DNA of 64,000 nt from a virus. Under the pieces are notes generated by a model. That model was not told where the DNA came from and did no database searches. It saw only the letters and a list, made by a program, of their open reading frames with translations. A program made the position numbers and the translations under genes. Shown here in pieces: positions 1 through 6,759 of the stretch (positions are counted from its first letter, which is position 1; the number at the start of each line of letters is the position of its first letter). The stretch spans positions 1 through 64,000 of the IMG/VR virus record IMGVR_UViG_3300017788_001394; one strand, 5' to 3'.

Positions 1-141
1 TATGCTGAATATGAAGTCAGTGCAATTCTCAAACCGCAGGCTGCTGTTAATTATGCTAAGGCGTTAACAAGTGCTGCTGAAGATGTTATAGTATTTAAAA
101 ATCAAAGGTTAGAAAAACGTGCCAAAAACAATGATAATTGA
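1..141 (+). CDS. Partial hypothetical protein (5' end outside window)
   Basis: An open frame enters at base 1 and ends at TGA 139-141, leaving 46 C-terminal residues that are Ala/Lys-rich and finish in a basic, Asn-rich tail. No start codon is visible, so the gene begins before the window. The next gene overlaps its end, as is common in compact phage genomes. I do not recognise the family and infer no function from such a short fragment. Confidence 0.55.
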   Translation, partial: YAEYEVSAILKPQAAVNYAKALTSAAEDVIVFKNQRLEKRAKNNDN

Positions 142-310
142 TCCTCCAGAAGGATGGCGTTATGGATTTCCTAAACCTATTCCTGGAGATATGGTGATTG
201 CGTCTGAAGAAGTTTTCTCGGAATGGCTTGTGGAAAATGGCTATCCAAGCGAACGGTTGTTTGAAGCACTTAGATACAGTAGATATTATTGGGAAAGAGA
301 TATAGAATGA
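131..310 (+). CDS. Small hypothetical phage protein
   Basis: A 59-residue protein beginning MIIDPPEGWRYGFPKPI, with an acidic, aromatic-rich C-terminus ending RYYWERDIE. I chose ATG at 131; an in-frame GTG at 119 would add four residues. The gene overlaps the end of the upstream gene, and its TGA (308-310) overlaps the ATG of the next gene, which implies translational coupling. Small proteins with a GW-YGFPK N-terminus sit beside the next gene's family in T4-like marine phages as I remember them. The function is unknown. Confidence 0.7.
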   Translation: MIIDPPEGWRYGFPKPIPGDMVIASEEVFSEWLVENGYPSERLFEALRYSRYYWERDIE

Positions 311-1041
311 AAGTTCACATTTGCAAGTATAAGAGCTTTTTTGGCCCTTATCAATTGGCTGAACTGCTGTGTTTTTGGGTCAAGCCTGTTAAAGACGAAT
401 ATGGCATGGAGGACAAGCCTGAATGGGTTCATCACTTTGGTGAATGGCTTGCGTATGGTAATGTTGAACCAAAACCTGCTGTAGGAGACATTAGAAAGTG
501 GGGCGATGACCGTCTTCAAACTTGGCTTTATCGATTTCTTCTTTGGATCAACAAATTTAGAAAACAACGTATCCAGGTGCGTATTGATCGTTGGGATACT
601 TGGAGCATGGATCATACCCTTTCCTACATCGTTCTTCCGATGTTGAAACAAATGAAAGATCAAAAACAAGGTGTTCCTTACGTGGATGACGAAGATGTGC
701 CCGAGCATCTTCGAAGCACAGCAGCACCTGCTCTCACCGAAGAACAGATTAACACCGGGCACGTTGATGATAACCACGAAGCTCGTTGGAATTGGGTTTT
801 AGATGAAATGATTCATGCGTTTGAAACTAAAACAGGGTCACTTCAAGATTGGGAATATCAATTCACTACCGGAGAATATGATTACCAATTTAAAACTATC
901 GATGAAAAAGGCACTGCTGAAATGATTAAAGGAAATAACCATACTGCAGAGACCAACTGGGATGCGAGAAAAGCCTATCAAGATCGTATCTCTAACGGAT
1001 TTAGACTTTTTGGAAAATATTACGAAGGACTTTGGAATTAA
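307..1041 (+). CDS. Conserved T4-like marine phage protein of unknown function
   Basis: 244 residues starting MKVHICKYKSFFGPYQLAE. I chose ATG 307 because it overlaps the upstream stop (ATGA) and because the family starts with this phrase. Further features are a WDTWSMDHTLSYIVLPML segment near residue 100, a DDEDVPEHLR segment and a HEARWNWVLDEMIHAFE segment near 160. I recognise this combination as a protein that recurs in T4-like marine phages with no assigned function; it is one of the better phage markers in the window. There is no signal peptide or membrane segment. I am confident of the family and do not claim a role. Confidence 0.82.
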   Translation: MKVHICKYKSFFGPYQLAELLCFWVKPVKDEYGMEDKPEWVHHFGEWLAYGNVEPKPAVGDIRKWGDDRLQTWLYRFLLWINKFRKQRIQVRIDRWDTWSMDHTLSYIVLPMLKQMKDQKQGVPYVDDEDVPEHLRSTAAPALTEEQINTGHVDDNHEARWNWVLDEMIHAFETKTGSLQDWEYQFTTGEYDYQFKTIDEKGTAEMIKGNNHTAETNWDARKAYQDRISNGFRLFGKYYEGLWN

Positions 1042-1048
1042 ACGATAT

Positions 1049-1207
1049 ATGTCACTAGAATACAAATATCGTGTTGGTGCTGTAGCTCGTAACATAGATG
1101 ATTATCAAAGATACAGTTCTGTGTATCATACCAACAGTGATATCTCTATTGATCGTTTAAGCGGTGTGCCGCATGAAAACTACAATCATATTTATACAAA
1201 TTATTAG
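1049..1207 (+). CDS. Small hypothetical protein
   Basis: A 52-residue frame from ATG 1049, eight bases after the previous stop, rich in Tyr and Asn (KYRVGAVARNIDDYQRY). An in-frame start at 962 would lie deep inside the previous gene, so the short version is preferred. It ends at the -35 element of the next promoter. There is no strong Shine-Dalgarno sequence and no recognised family; it is a real but minor gene at best. Confidence 0.45.
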   Translation: MSLEYKYRVGAVARNIDDYQRYSSVYHTNSDISIDRLSGVPHENYNHIYTNY

Positions 1208-1236
1208 TTGACACATTGCATTCTCTGTGCTATTCT
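1208..1236 (+). promoter_or_regulatory. Sigma70-like promoter for the exonuclease gene
   Basis: TTGACA at 1208-1213 and TATTCT at 1231-1236 are separated by exactly 17 bases. The element lies 30 bases before the ATG of the 5'-3' exonuclease gene, with AAAGG in the leader. A consensus host-type promoter before a replication gene fits early or middle expression. This is sequence evidence only. Confidence 0.65.
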
Positions 1237-1265
1237 ATATATAAAATACATAAAAGGTTAATCTT

Positions 1266-2246
1266 ATGACATACGTCTTAGTAGATGTTGCGAATCTATT
1301 TTTCCGTGCAAGGCATGTAGTGCGAGGCGACGATATGGATACTAAAATTGGTATGGCATATCACATTATGTTTGCCAGCATTAATAAAGTATGGCGTGAC
1401 TTTGGAGGCAAACATGTTGTATTTGCACTAGAGGGTCGTAGTTGGCGTAAAGATTATTACGAACCATACAAGCGTAATCGTCAAGATGCTCGTGCTGCAC
1501 TTACACCTAAAGAACAAGAAGAAGATAAGCGGTTCTGGGAGGCGTTTGATGAACTTAAAACATTTCTAAATGATCGCACAAACTGCACAGTATTGCAGCA
1601 CCCAAATTGTGAAGCGGATGATTTTATTGCGAGATTTATTCAAAATCATCCAAACGACAATCATGTTATTGTTAGTAGCGACAGTGATTACTATCAACTA
1701 CTTTCTACTAATGTTAGCCAATATAATGGCATCACTAACCAACACATTCGTTTGGATGGTGTATACAACGACAAGGGCAAGCCGGTTATTGATAATAAAA
1801 CTAAAGAACACAAAGTTATCGGAGAACCTGCATGGCTTCTTTTTGAGAAGTGCATTCGCGGCGATACTAGCGATAATGTGTTTAGTGCATATCCTGGCGC
1901 CCGTGTTAAAGGCACAAAAAACAAAGTTGGTATGAAGGAAGCGTTTGAAGATAAAGACTCTAAAGGCTTTAACTGGAATAACTTCATGCTACAGCGGTGG
2001 ACAGATCACGAAGGTGCAGAGCATCGTGTGCTAGACGATTATCAGCGTAACCGCACACTAATCGACCTTACTGCACAGCCGGATAACATTAAGGCTGTAT
2101 TGGATGAAACTATCAAAGTTCAAACTAATACGGTTCCTAAAGGACAAGTTGGCATTTACTTTCTGAAGTTCTGCGGCAAGTGGGATCTACAACGTGTAAG
2201 CGATCAAGCAGACGCACATGCGGAATATCTAAATGCACACTACTAA
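1266..2246 (+). CDS. 5'-3' exonuclease / flap endonuclease (T4 RNase H-like)
   Basis: A 326-residue protein of the PIN/FEN nuclease superfamily, which removes RNA primers and 5' flaps during replication in T4-type phages. The metal-binding acidic residues are visible in order: D7 in the first strand (LVDVANLFF), the Arg/Lys clamp region EGRSWRKDYYEPYKRNR, NCEADDFIA, and SSDSDYYQLL. The helix-3-turn-helix region RGDTSDNVFSAYPGAR follows. Length is close to that of T4 RNase H (about 305). It has its own sigma70-like promoter and an AAAGG site. The next gene starts inside its 3' end. Assignment to the superfamily is firm; the exact substrate preference is inferred from family. Confidence 0.9.
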   Translation: MTYVLVDVANLFFRARHVVRGDDMDTKIGMAYHIMFASINKVWRDFGGKHVVFALEGRSWRKDYYEPYKRNRQDARAALTPKEQEEDKRFWEAFDELKTFLNDRTNCTVLQHPNCEADDFIARFIQNHPNDNHVIVSSDSDYYQLLSTNVSQYNGITNQHIRLDGVYNDKGKPVIDNKTKEHKVIGEPAWLLFEKCIRGDTSDNVFSAYPGARVKGTKNKVGMKEAFEDKDSKGFNWNNFMLQRWTDHEGAEHRVLDDYQRNRTLIDLTAQPDNIKAVLDETIKVQTNTVPKGQVGIYFLKFCGKWDLQRVSDQADAHAEYLNAHY

Positions 2247-2487
2247 GGTTACTGTGGCAAAAATTCCAATTGGCTTTGATAAAAACATTGACGACACCAT
2301 TAGAGTAGCAACCGATATATGGAAAGAAACGACATTGGCAGGAAAATGGTGTGTCACGAACGGCATTAACGTTCAGTCCGACGAAGTCTATGTTCTAAAC
2401 GAAGAACTTGGTGGCGAGCTAACACTTGTAGCAGATCTAGACGAGTCTACTGCAGTTGCGTATAAATTAATGTTTGGATCTGTATGA
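2233..2487 (+). CDS. Hypothetical protein
   Basis: 84 residues from ATG 2233, overlapping the exonuclease stop by 14 bases; its TGA overlaps the next ATG. The protein is acidic and soluble, with a KVTVAKIPIGFD start and a SDEVYVLNEELGGE segment. Being wedged between two overlapping genes strongly supports that it is expressed. I do not recognise a family and see no catalytic motif. Confidence 0.6.
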   Translation: MHTTKVTVAKIPIGFDKNIDDTIRVATDIWKETTLAGKWCVTNGINVQSDEVYVLNEELGGELTLVADLDESTAVAYKLMFGSV

Positions 2488-2924
2488 GTAAGTATACTGC
2501 AAAACCAGTAATTGAAAATAACTTTTGGATTGTAGAAGAACGTGGCAATAAAGTCGGCACGTTACGTTATGTCAATGAGCAGTATGTTTTTTACGATAAT
2601 CGAACAAAAGAAAACAATATTGTATCTATTGATGATTTCAACATAGATAGCACAAACAAAGGATTAGTTTCAAACGCAACTGTATACAGTTACCCTACTA
2701 ACACAGACACAGTGTATGATATTGACCTACTAAATAATGTGCCTGTGTTCAAGAAAACAGCCAATTCTGCAGTACATTTTGCGGCAGGGTATTGGGGAAT
2801 ACTATTTCCAATGGGATGGAGACCGAGTTTTTGTCCTAAGTTAGAAACACTAAAAAACTATAAATACATCGGTCCGTTTAAAAACGAAGATGACATGTAT
2901 TTGTCTATCAAACGGAATAGTTAA
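2484..2924 (+). CDS. Conserved phage protein of unknown function
   Basis: 146 residues, start ATG 2484 coupled to the previous stop by ATGA. The N-terminal half has a WIVEERGNKVGTLRY strand pattern. The C-terminal half carries AAGYWGILFPMGWRPSFCP and YKYIGPFKNEDDMYL, phrases I associate with an uncharacterised family in marine T4-like phages. There is no signal peptide, and the hydrophobic stretch around GYWGILF is too short for a membrane helix. No function is proposed. Confidence 0.65.
   Translation: MSKYTAKPVIENNFWIVEERGNKVGTLRYVNEQYVFYDNRTKENNIVSIDDFNIDSTNKGLVSNATVYSYPTNTDTVYDIDLLNNVPVFKKTANSAVHFAAGYWGILFPMGWRPSFCPKLETLKNYKYIGPFKNEDDMYLSIKRNS
2859..2866 (+). promoter_or_regulatory. Possible T4-type late promoter inside a gene
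   Basis: TATAAATA occurs within the 3' end of the preceding gene, 60 bases before the ATG of the secreted protein gene. The octamer is the T4 late -10 motif and intragenic late promoters are known in T4, but in AT-rich coding sequence it may be chance. Confidence 0.3.
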
Positions 2925-2925
2925 A

Positions 2926-3255
2926 ATGAAAAAGTTACTATTACTACTAGGATTGCTCAGTTCTCCTGCAGTTGCACAAGAAACACAAAACCCTACATAT
3001 TCTATATTATACACATCACATGTATGCGATACATATGAAAACATTGTTAGTTGGATTACCGGAAAGTTTAAAGAAGAAATTCTTTTCAAAGGCATCGGCA
3101 CTGCAGTTTACGAAGATCGAACATCTTACGGTGAACAGAACGGCGTAATGCAGTATTTTGTAAATCAAAAAACCGAATCTTGGACTATGATTTATGTTTT
3201 TGAACCCAACAAAGTTTGTATTATGGCAAGCGGCGTCAAGTTTCAACCATACTAA
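2926..3255 (+). CDS. Small exported protein
   Basis: 109 residues from ATG 2926, directly after the previous stop. The N-terminus is a textbook signal peptide: MKK, a run of seven hydrophobic residues, and a SSPAVA/QET cleavage site near residue 18. The mature part has two Cys residues (HVCDTYENI and NKVCIMASG) that could form a disulfide, and ends with a short strand. A phage-encoded periplasmic protein may act in superinfection exclusion or envelope interaction, but nothing in the sequence decides this. I do not recognise the family. Confidence 0.65.
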   Translation: MKKLLLLLGLLSSPAVAQETQNPTYSILYTSHVCDTYENIVSWITGKFKEEILFKGIGTAVYEDRTSYGEQNGVMQYFVNQKTESWTMIYVFEPNKVCIMASGVKFQPY

Positions 3256-3262
3256 GACTAAA

Positions 3263-3310
3263 ATTCTCTACTACTTTAATAAATACTACTATATTAAAGT
3301 GATAGAGAAT
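3263..3310 (+). repeat. 19-bp imperfect inverted repeat between genes
   Basis: The arms 3263-3281 and 3292-3310 pair over 9 inner and 7 outer base pairs with a three-base mismatch between them; the loop is 10 bases (3282-3291). The stem is AT-rich and not followed by a T-run, so it is a weak candidate for a simple terminator. It fills the gap before the next ATG and could be an mRNA stability or processing hairpin, or a protein-binding site. Confidence 0.5.
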
Positions 3311-3316
3311 AGAACT

Positions 3317-3625
3317 ATGGCAAGACCAAAACCAAAAATAATATTAGAATACACAGATCCTAAAAGCTATCGTAGTGAGCAAATTTTAGCTGCTACTGCT
3401 ATCTATGCAGTTTTCCACGACGGCAAACCTGTTAACTTAAGAAGTTTAAATAGTCTTGTCAATTATCCCGGACCGAAATACAAAAAGGTGTCTTTTAGTA
3501 ATAGTGGTCATGCATTTAACCTATCAACCCGACTAAACAAATTATTCAAGACAGATAAGTTTGTAGTTGTAAAGCTAACATCAGGCGAAGTTATCACGGA
3601 AGATGACGACAACGAGTTTTTATAA
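3317..3625 (+). CDS. Hypothetical protein
   Basis: 102 residues from ATG 3317 (MARPKPKIILEYTDPKSYR), right after the inverted repeat. A longer frame upstream would run through the repeat and the previous gene, so it is not used. The protein starts basic and ends very acidic (EDDDNEFL). It overlaps the next gene by 23 bases. Pattern and length resemble small DNA-binding or regulatory phage proteins, but no family is recognised. Confidence 0.6.
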   Translation: MARPKPKIILEYTDPKSYRSEQILAATAIYAVFHDGKPVNLRSLNSLVNYPGPKYKKVSFSNSGHAFNLSTRLNKLFKTDKFVVVKLTSGEVITEDDDNEFL

Positions 3626-3953
3626 AGAAGTCTTAGATTACGCTAGAAAAGAAAACAACTGGGTTACGCTAAGACATTTGTTTAAAAATTACCGTAACGG
3701 TAAAGGGCTCAACTTAACTAAGTTGGGCCTTACTGTTTTGAGCGAGATGGGATTTGAGTCAGAAACATTTAAAGTATCAAACGAACTTACATTTACTGCT
3801 AAACTTAGAATACTACTAGATCGTTATAACAAATATCCATACTACATAGACCGAACCAAACTAGTGTTGTTTGGCTCTGAAGATCGAATCATGTTTAAGC
3901 TATACGGCAAAGATCTTGTTGCATGGGCAGAACATATGGAAAATAATTTGTAA
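3603..3953 (+). CDS. Hypothetical protein
   Basis: 116 residues from ATG 3603 inside the end of the previous gene. The sequence is predicted mainly helical with basic patches (LFKNYRNGKGLNLTKLGL) and ends AWAEHMENNL. It could be a small DNA- or protein-binding factor, but I do not recognise it. The next gene starts after a promoter-like gap. Confidence 0.55.
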   Translation: MTTTSFYKEVLDYARKENNWVTLRHLFKNYRNGKGLNLTKLGLTVLSEMGFESETFKVSNELTFTAKLRILLDRYNKYPYYIDRTKLVLFGSEDRIMFKLYGKDLVAWAEHMENNL

Positions 3954-3970
3954 ATTCTGAAAAAAAACTC

Positions 3971-3999
3971 TTGCAATCCATGACGTCTTACATTATATA
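3971..3999 (+). promoter_or_regulatory. Sigma70-like promoter
   Basis: TTGCAA at 3971-3976 and TATATA at 3994-3999 are separated by 17 bases, in the gap after the gene ending at 3953 and 27 bases before the next ATG. It likely drives the run of small genes at 4.0-5.2 kb. Confidence 0.5.
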
Positions 4000-4026
4000 T
4001 ATTGTGTAGGCGATAGAAAAGGGAAG

Positions 4027-4269
4027 ATGCAAATGATGGTTTTTGATGCAATCAACGGAACCACTGCAGTCGCGCGGAATTCGATCAAAGAGGTTCGTAT
4101 TGTTCGGACAGTCAATCCATTCGACTACGACCGTAACTTCTGGATGCTCTACACTCCTGGTGGTGGCATTGACGATGATATCACTACCCACGGCCCCTTT
4201 ACCAGTTATGAGGCGGCCAAACGTAATGCTGAAATGCATGTCGGCGTAAAAATGGATTGGGCGATCTAA
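4027..4269 (+). CDS. Small hypothetical protein
   Basis: 80 residues, preceded by AAGGGAAG just before ATG 4027. It has an aromatic strand NFWMLYTPGGG and a C-terminal SYEAAKRNAEMH helix. This gene and its two followers use more G and C than their neighbours and share a short T/SYE-A-AK helix pattern, suggesting a family of small host-takeover type proteins. The function is unknown. Confidence 0.55.
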   Translation: MQMMVFDAINGTTAVARNSIKEVRIVRTVNPFDYDRNFWMLYTPGGGIDDDITTHGPFTSYEAAKRNAEMHVGVKMDWAI

Positions 4270-4270
4270 G

Positions 4271-4387
4271 ATGTTTGCTTGTGTTTTCTATAACTTCGGC
4301 TACCGTGTCCACTTTGACACTTACGAAGAAGCCAAAGCCCACGGCGATAAGTCTGGGTTCCAATATACCATCCTTGAGGAGAAATAA
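4271..4387 (+). CDS. Very small hypothetical protein (38 aa)
   Basis: ATG 4271 follows the previous stop by one base and the frame ends at TAA 4385-4387. The product begins MFACVFYNFGYRVHFDTYEEA and contains TYEEAKAH, the same helix pattern seen in the preceding protein (SYEAAKRN). A GAGGAGAA sequence within its end serves the next gene. Tight spacing on both sides supports it as a genuine short gene. The function is unknown. Confidence 0.5.
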   Translation: MFACVFYNFGYRVHFDTYEEAKAHGDKSGFQYTILEEK

Positions 4388-4388
4388 G

Positions 4389-4673
4389 ATGGGTTATCTA
4401 ATTTACGACCGCAAGACGACTGCAATTGCAAGCAAAGTGTACAAGACGCACGCCGCTGCTCAGGCTCAACTGACTCGGATGGGCAAGGGCCAACTCCAAA
4501 CCGATCCCAGCCATCCGATTTACCGCTACGGCATTGCCGAGATGACCTACTGGATCGACAACATCCAGAAGACTGTGACTCGTGTGAACTTGATGTCAGG
4601 TAAAGAATACCAAGAACCGGTCGGCACGCCGCTGGCTTGCTCGCCTGCAAGTGAAACATACTGGAGCATTTGA
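4389..4673 (+). CDS. Hypothetical protein
   Basis: 94 residues from ATG 4389, with a strong GAGGAGAA ribosome binding site inside the previous gene. The N-terminus MGYLIYDRKTTAIASKVYKT is followed by an Ala/Gln helix and a WIDNIQKTVTRV strand. Base composition is richer in G+C than the flanking region, like its two upstream neighbours. No family is recognised. Confidence 0.6.
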   Translation: MGYLIYDRKTTAIASKVYKTHAAAQAQLTRMGKGQLQTDPSHPIYRYGIAEMTYWIDNIQKTVTRVNLMSGKEYQEPVGTPLACSPASETYWSI

Positions 4674-4674
4674 A

Positions 4675-4962
4675 ATGACTGTTGCTAAGATCGCAGAAGA
4701 ATTCAAAGTTGTTACTACTCGTCCTCTCAATGCACTCGACAAAGTAGGTATTGCAGAACTTGCTCAATACACTGTTGTTCCTACTGGCGGTGTATTTCCT
4801 GTTGCTGATGCAGATATTACTGTTCGTAATGAATGGCGGTGGGAAATTGACGAAGGTCATGGCCTCGAGAGGCTAACATTCGAAGATGCTTGTGTTGTGT
4901 TCAAAGACGGTTCAACGCTAACCTTCAAAGCAAAAAAGGTTAAAAATGCTCGATGCAACTAA
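4675..4962 (+). CDS. Hypothetical protein
   Basis: 95 residues from ATG 4675, one base after the previous stop. It begins MTVAKIAEEFKVVTTRPLNA, has a WRWEIDEGHG segment, and ends basic (KAKKVKNARCN). It overlaps the following gene by 17 bases. There is no signal peptide and no recognised family. It is part of the same small-gene transcript. Confidence 0.55.
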   Translation: MTVAKIAEEFKVVTTRPLNALDKVGIAELAQYTVVPTGGVFPVADADITVRNEWRWEIDEGHGLERLTFEDACVVFKDGSTLTFKAKKVKNARCN

Positions 4963-5194
4963 ATCTGTGCCTCGTTCATCTACTCCAGCCGAGCGTGAAG
5001 CTTTCGTCAAGCTATTAGTGGATATAAGAGGACCGCATTATGCTATTGGCTATCTCAAACATATGTATCAATACGCAGAACTCACTGACACTGACGAAAG
5101 AGTGCAAGAACGTTTCCGTCAAGAACTAATTCAAGAAAAGTTTCTTGCACTTGTCGACAAAAAAGATGTTGACACTTACAGCACCTACTGTTAA
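4946..5194 (+). CDS. Hypothetical protein
   Basis: 82 residues from ATG 4946, overlapping the upstream gene. It is highly charged and helical (PAEREAFVKLLVDIRG, DERVQERFRQELIQEKF), the kind of compact helical protein that often binds a host protein or nucleic acid, though that is only an impression. It is the last small gene before the MoxR ATPase gene. Confidence 0.55.
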   Translation: MLDATKSVPRSSTPAEREAFVKLLVDIRGPHYAIGYLKHMYQYAELTDTDERVQERFRQELIQEKFLALVDKKDVDTYSTYC

Positions 5195-5245
5195 AGTTAC
5201 GGTGTAAGCTAAAGAAACAACCAACCTAGGAGATACACAATAACT

Positions 5246-6340
5246 ATGGAACTGAACACCCGTACTGTTAAACTTTCCGAACTTACTAAGTATGCCAAGC
5301 ATCACTTCCGGACCAAGCGTCCGCTCATGGTGTGGGGTCCTCCCGGTATCGGTAAGTCAGATACCTTCAAGACCATTAAAGAACAGTACGAAGCGATGGG
5401 GCTTCGGGTTAAACTGATCGACTGCCGGCTGTCGCTGTGGGAACCCACTGACCTTAAGGGTTATCCTTACTACGACAAAGAAGCGAACAAGATGCGCTTC
5501 TCGGCGCCTGACGAACTTCCCGATGAGGAGTTGGCATCGCAGTATGACATTATCATCCTGTTCCTAGACGAACTTAACGGTGCTGCGCCGTCGACACAGG
5601 CTGCTGCCTACCAGCTGATTCTCAACCGTGCAATTGGCACTTACCGTCTGCCCGACAATGTTGTGATTGCTGCTGCTGGCAACCGTGAAAGCGACAAAGG
5701 TGTTACCTATCGTATGCCTAAGCCGCTTGCTAACCGCTTCCTGCACTACGAAGTCCGTGTTGACTTTGAAGACTGGTTCGACTGGGCTGTCCGACACAAC
5801 ATCCACCCCGATGTTGTTGGTTACCTGACTACCTTCAAAGAAGACCTTTACAACTTCGATGCAGGGTCGAGCGAACGTTCTTTTGCTACTCCTCGCTCGT
5901 GGGCGTTCGTTAGCGACACGCTGAAAGATGTCGAAGACTTCACTGAAGAAGAAGTTACTGACATGGTTGCTGCAGGTATCGGCGAAGGTGTTGCACTTAA
6001 GTTCAAGGCACACCGTGCTGTTGCTGCTCAGCTGCCTAACCCAACTGACATCCTCAAAGGTAAGGTCAAAGAACTGCATACTAAGAACATTAGCGCCAAG
6101 TATTCGCTGACTACTGCACTGTGCTACGAGCTTAAGGAAGTGTTTACTAACAACGATCCTAAAGCACACGAAATGTTCGACAACTTCCTCGAGTTTGTGC
6201 AGAACAACTTTGAGGCGGAAATGGTTGTCATGGCGAATACTATCGCACTTGGCAAGTATCAGATCCGTGTTAAGTTCAATCAGCTTAACAACTGGAAGCC
6301 TTTCATCGAGAAATACGGTAAGTTGATCGAAATGGCGTAA
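5246..6340 (+). CDS. MoxR-type AAA+ ATPase
   Basis: A 364-residue ATPase of the MoxR/RavA branch of AAA+ proteins, which act as chaperones with a VWA-domain partner. Walker A GPPGIGKS is at 31-38, Walker B IIILFLDE at 102-109, a sensor-1 Asn at AAAGN (about 146) and an arginine finger in LANRF (about 164). AGGAGA at 5228-5233 precedes the ATG by about 12 bases. The partner metallopeptidase/VWA protein is two genes downstream. This gene is clearly richer in G+C and in GC-ending codons than most of the window, which may reflect more recent acquisition. The class is firm; the client (host protein or virion complex) is unknown. Confidence 0.88.
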   Translation: MELNTRTVKLSELTKYAKHHFRTKRPLMVWGPPGIGKSDTFKTIKEQYEAMGLRVKLIDCRLSLWEPTDLKGYPYYDKEANKMRFSAPDELPDEELASQYDIIILFLDELNGAAPSTQAAAYQLILNRAIGTYRLPDNVVIAAAGNRESDKGVTYRMPKPLANRFLHYEVRVDFEDWFDWAVRHNIHPDVVGYLTTFKEDLYNFDAGSSERSFATPRSWAFVSDTLKDVEDFTEEEVTDMVAAGIGEGVALKFKAHRAVAAQLPNPTDILKGKVKELHTKNISAKYSLTTALCYELKEVFTNNDPKAHEMFDNFLEFVQNNFEAEMVVMANTIALGKYQIRVKFNQLNNWKPFIEKYGKLIEMA

Positions 6341-6361
6341 CACTACAAAGCCCTGTATTCA

Positions 6362-6369
6362 TATAAATA
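6362..6369 (+). promoter_or_regulatory. T4-type late promoter
   Basis: TATAAATA lies in the gap after the MoxR gene, only six bases before the next ATG at 6376. Transcription from it would give an almost leaderless message, or translation starts at the internal ATG near 6481. The position between genes makes chance less likely. Confidence 0.45.
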
Positions 6370-6375
6370 TTTTAA

Positions 6376-6711
6376 ATGACTGACCTCCCAAAAGAACCAT
6401 TAGATTATATAAATCAATCCGCTGGCAGTGATACCAATTCTCCATACAGTTACCTAAAGAAATTCGAACACCAAGTATCAATGAATGGCCCTGCTATACA
6501 TAAGTATGCAGAATGGTGTGAAACATATTGCGAAGGTTTGTGGAGTTGGCATTTTGAGCCGTGGGCGTATGGGCACGACCTTAAGAATAAATTAGGCGGT
6601 GGTGCAAGTTACAGTTCGATGTTGTACCCAGCCCCACCTATACAAACGATTATAAGTTTCGAATTGCTAGACGATATGTTAAAATTTAAACTTTGCTGTC
6701 TTAATGGTTGA
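6376..6711 (+). CDS. Hypothetical protein
   Basis: 111 residues if ATG 6376 is used; an internal ATG near 6481 (MNGPAIHKYAEWCETYC) is an alternative given the late promoter directly upstream. The protein is aromatic-rich (EGLWSWHFEPWAYGHD) with four Cys residues and a Gly-rich patch. It lies between the MoxR ATPase and its VWA partner, so it may belong to that complex. No family is recognised. Confidence 0.5.
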   Translation: MTDLPKEPLDYINQSAGSDTNSPYSYLKKFEHQVSMNGPAIHKYAEWCETYCEGLWSWHFEPWAYGHDLKNKLGGGASYSSMLYPAPPIQTIISFELLDDMLKFKLCCLNG

Positions 6712-6735
6712 CATTGTAGCTGGATCTGCTATAGT
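6708..6735 (+). promoter_or_regulatory. Sigma70-like promoter for the VWA metallopeptidase gene
   Basis: TTGACA at 6708-6713 and TATAGT at 6730-6735 are separated by 16 bases. A perfect AAGGAGG (6748-6754) follows, five bases before the ATG at 6760. This is one of the strongest expression signals in the window. Confidence 0.7.
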
Positions 6736-6759
6736 CAAACTGTAAACAAGGAGGCTACT

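Noticed and set aside
286-777. Minus-strand frame opposite the conserved phage protein
   Set aside because: The opposite strand encodes a recognised phage family with coupled start; this frame shows no protein-like features.
5564-6343. Long minus-strand frame opposite the MoxR gene
   Set aside because: It is antisense to a gene with all AAA+ motifs and has no family features of its own; its length reflects the higher G+C of that gene.
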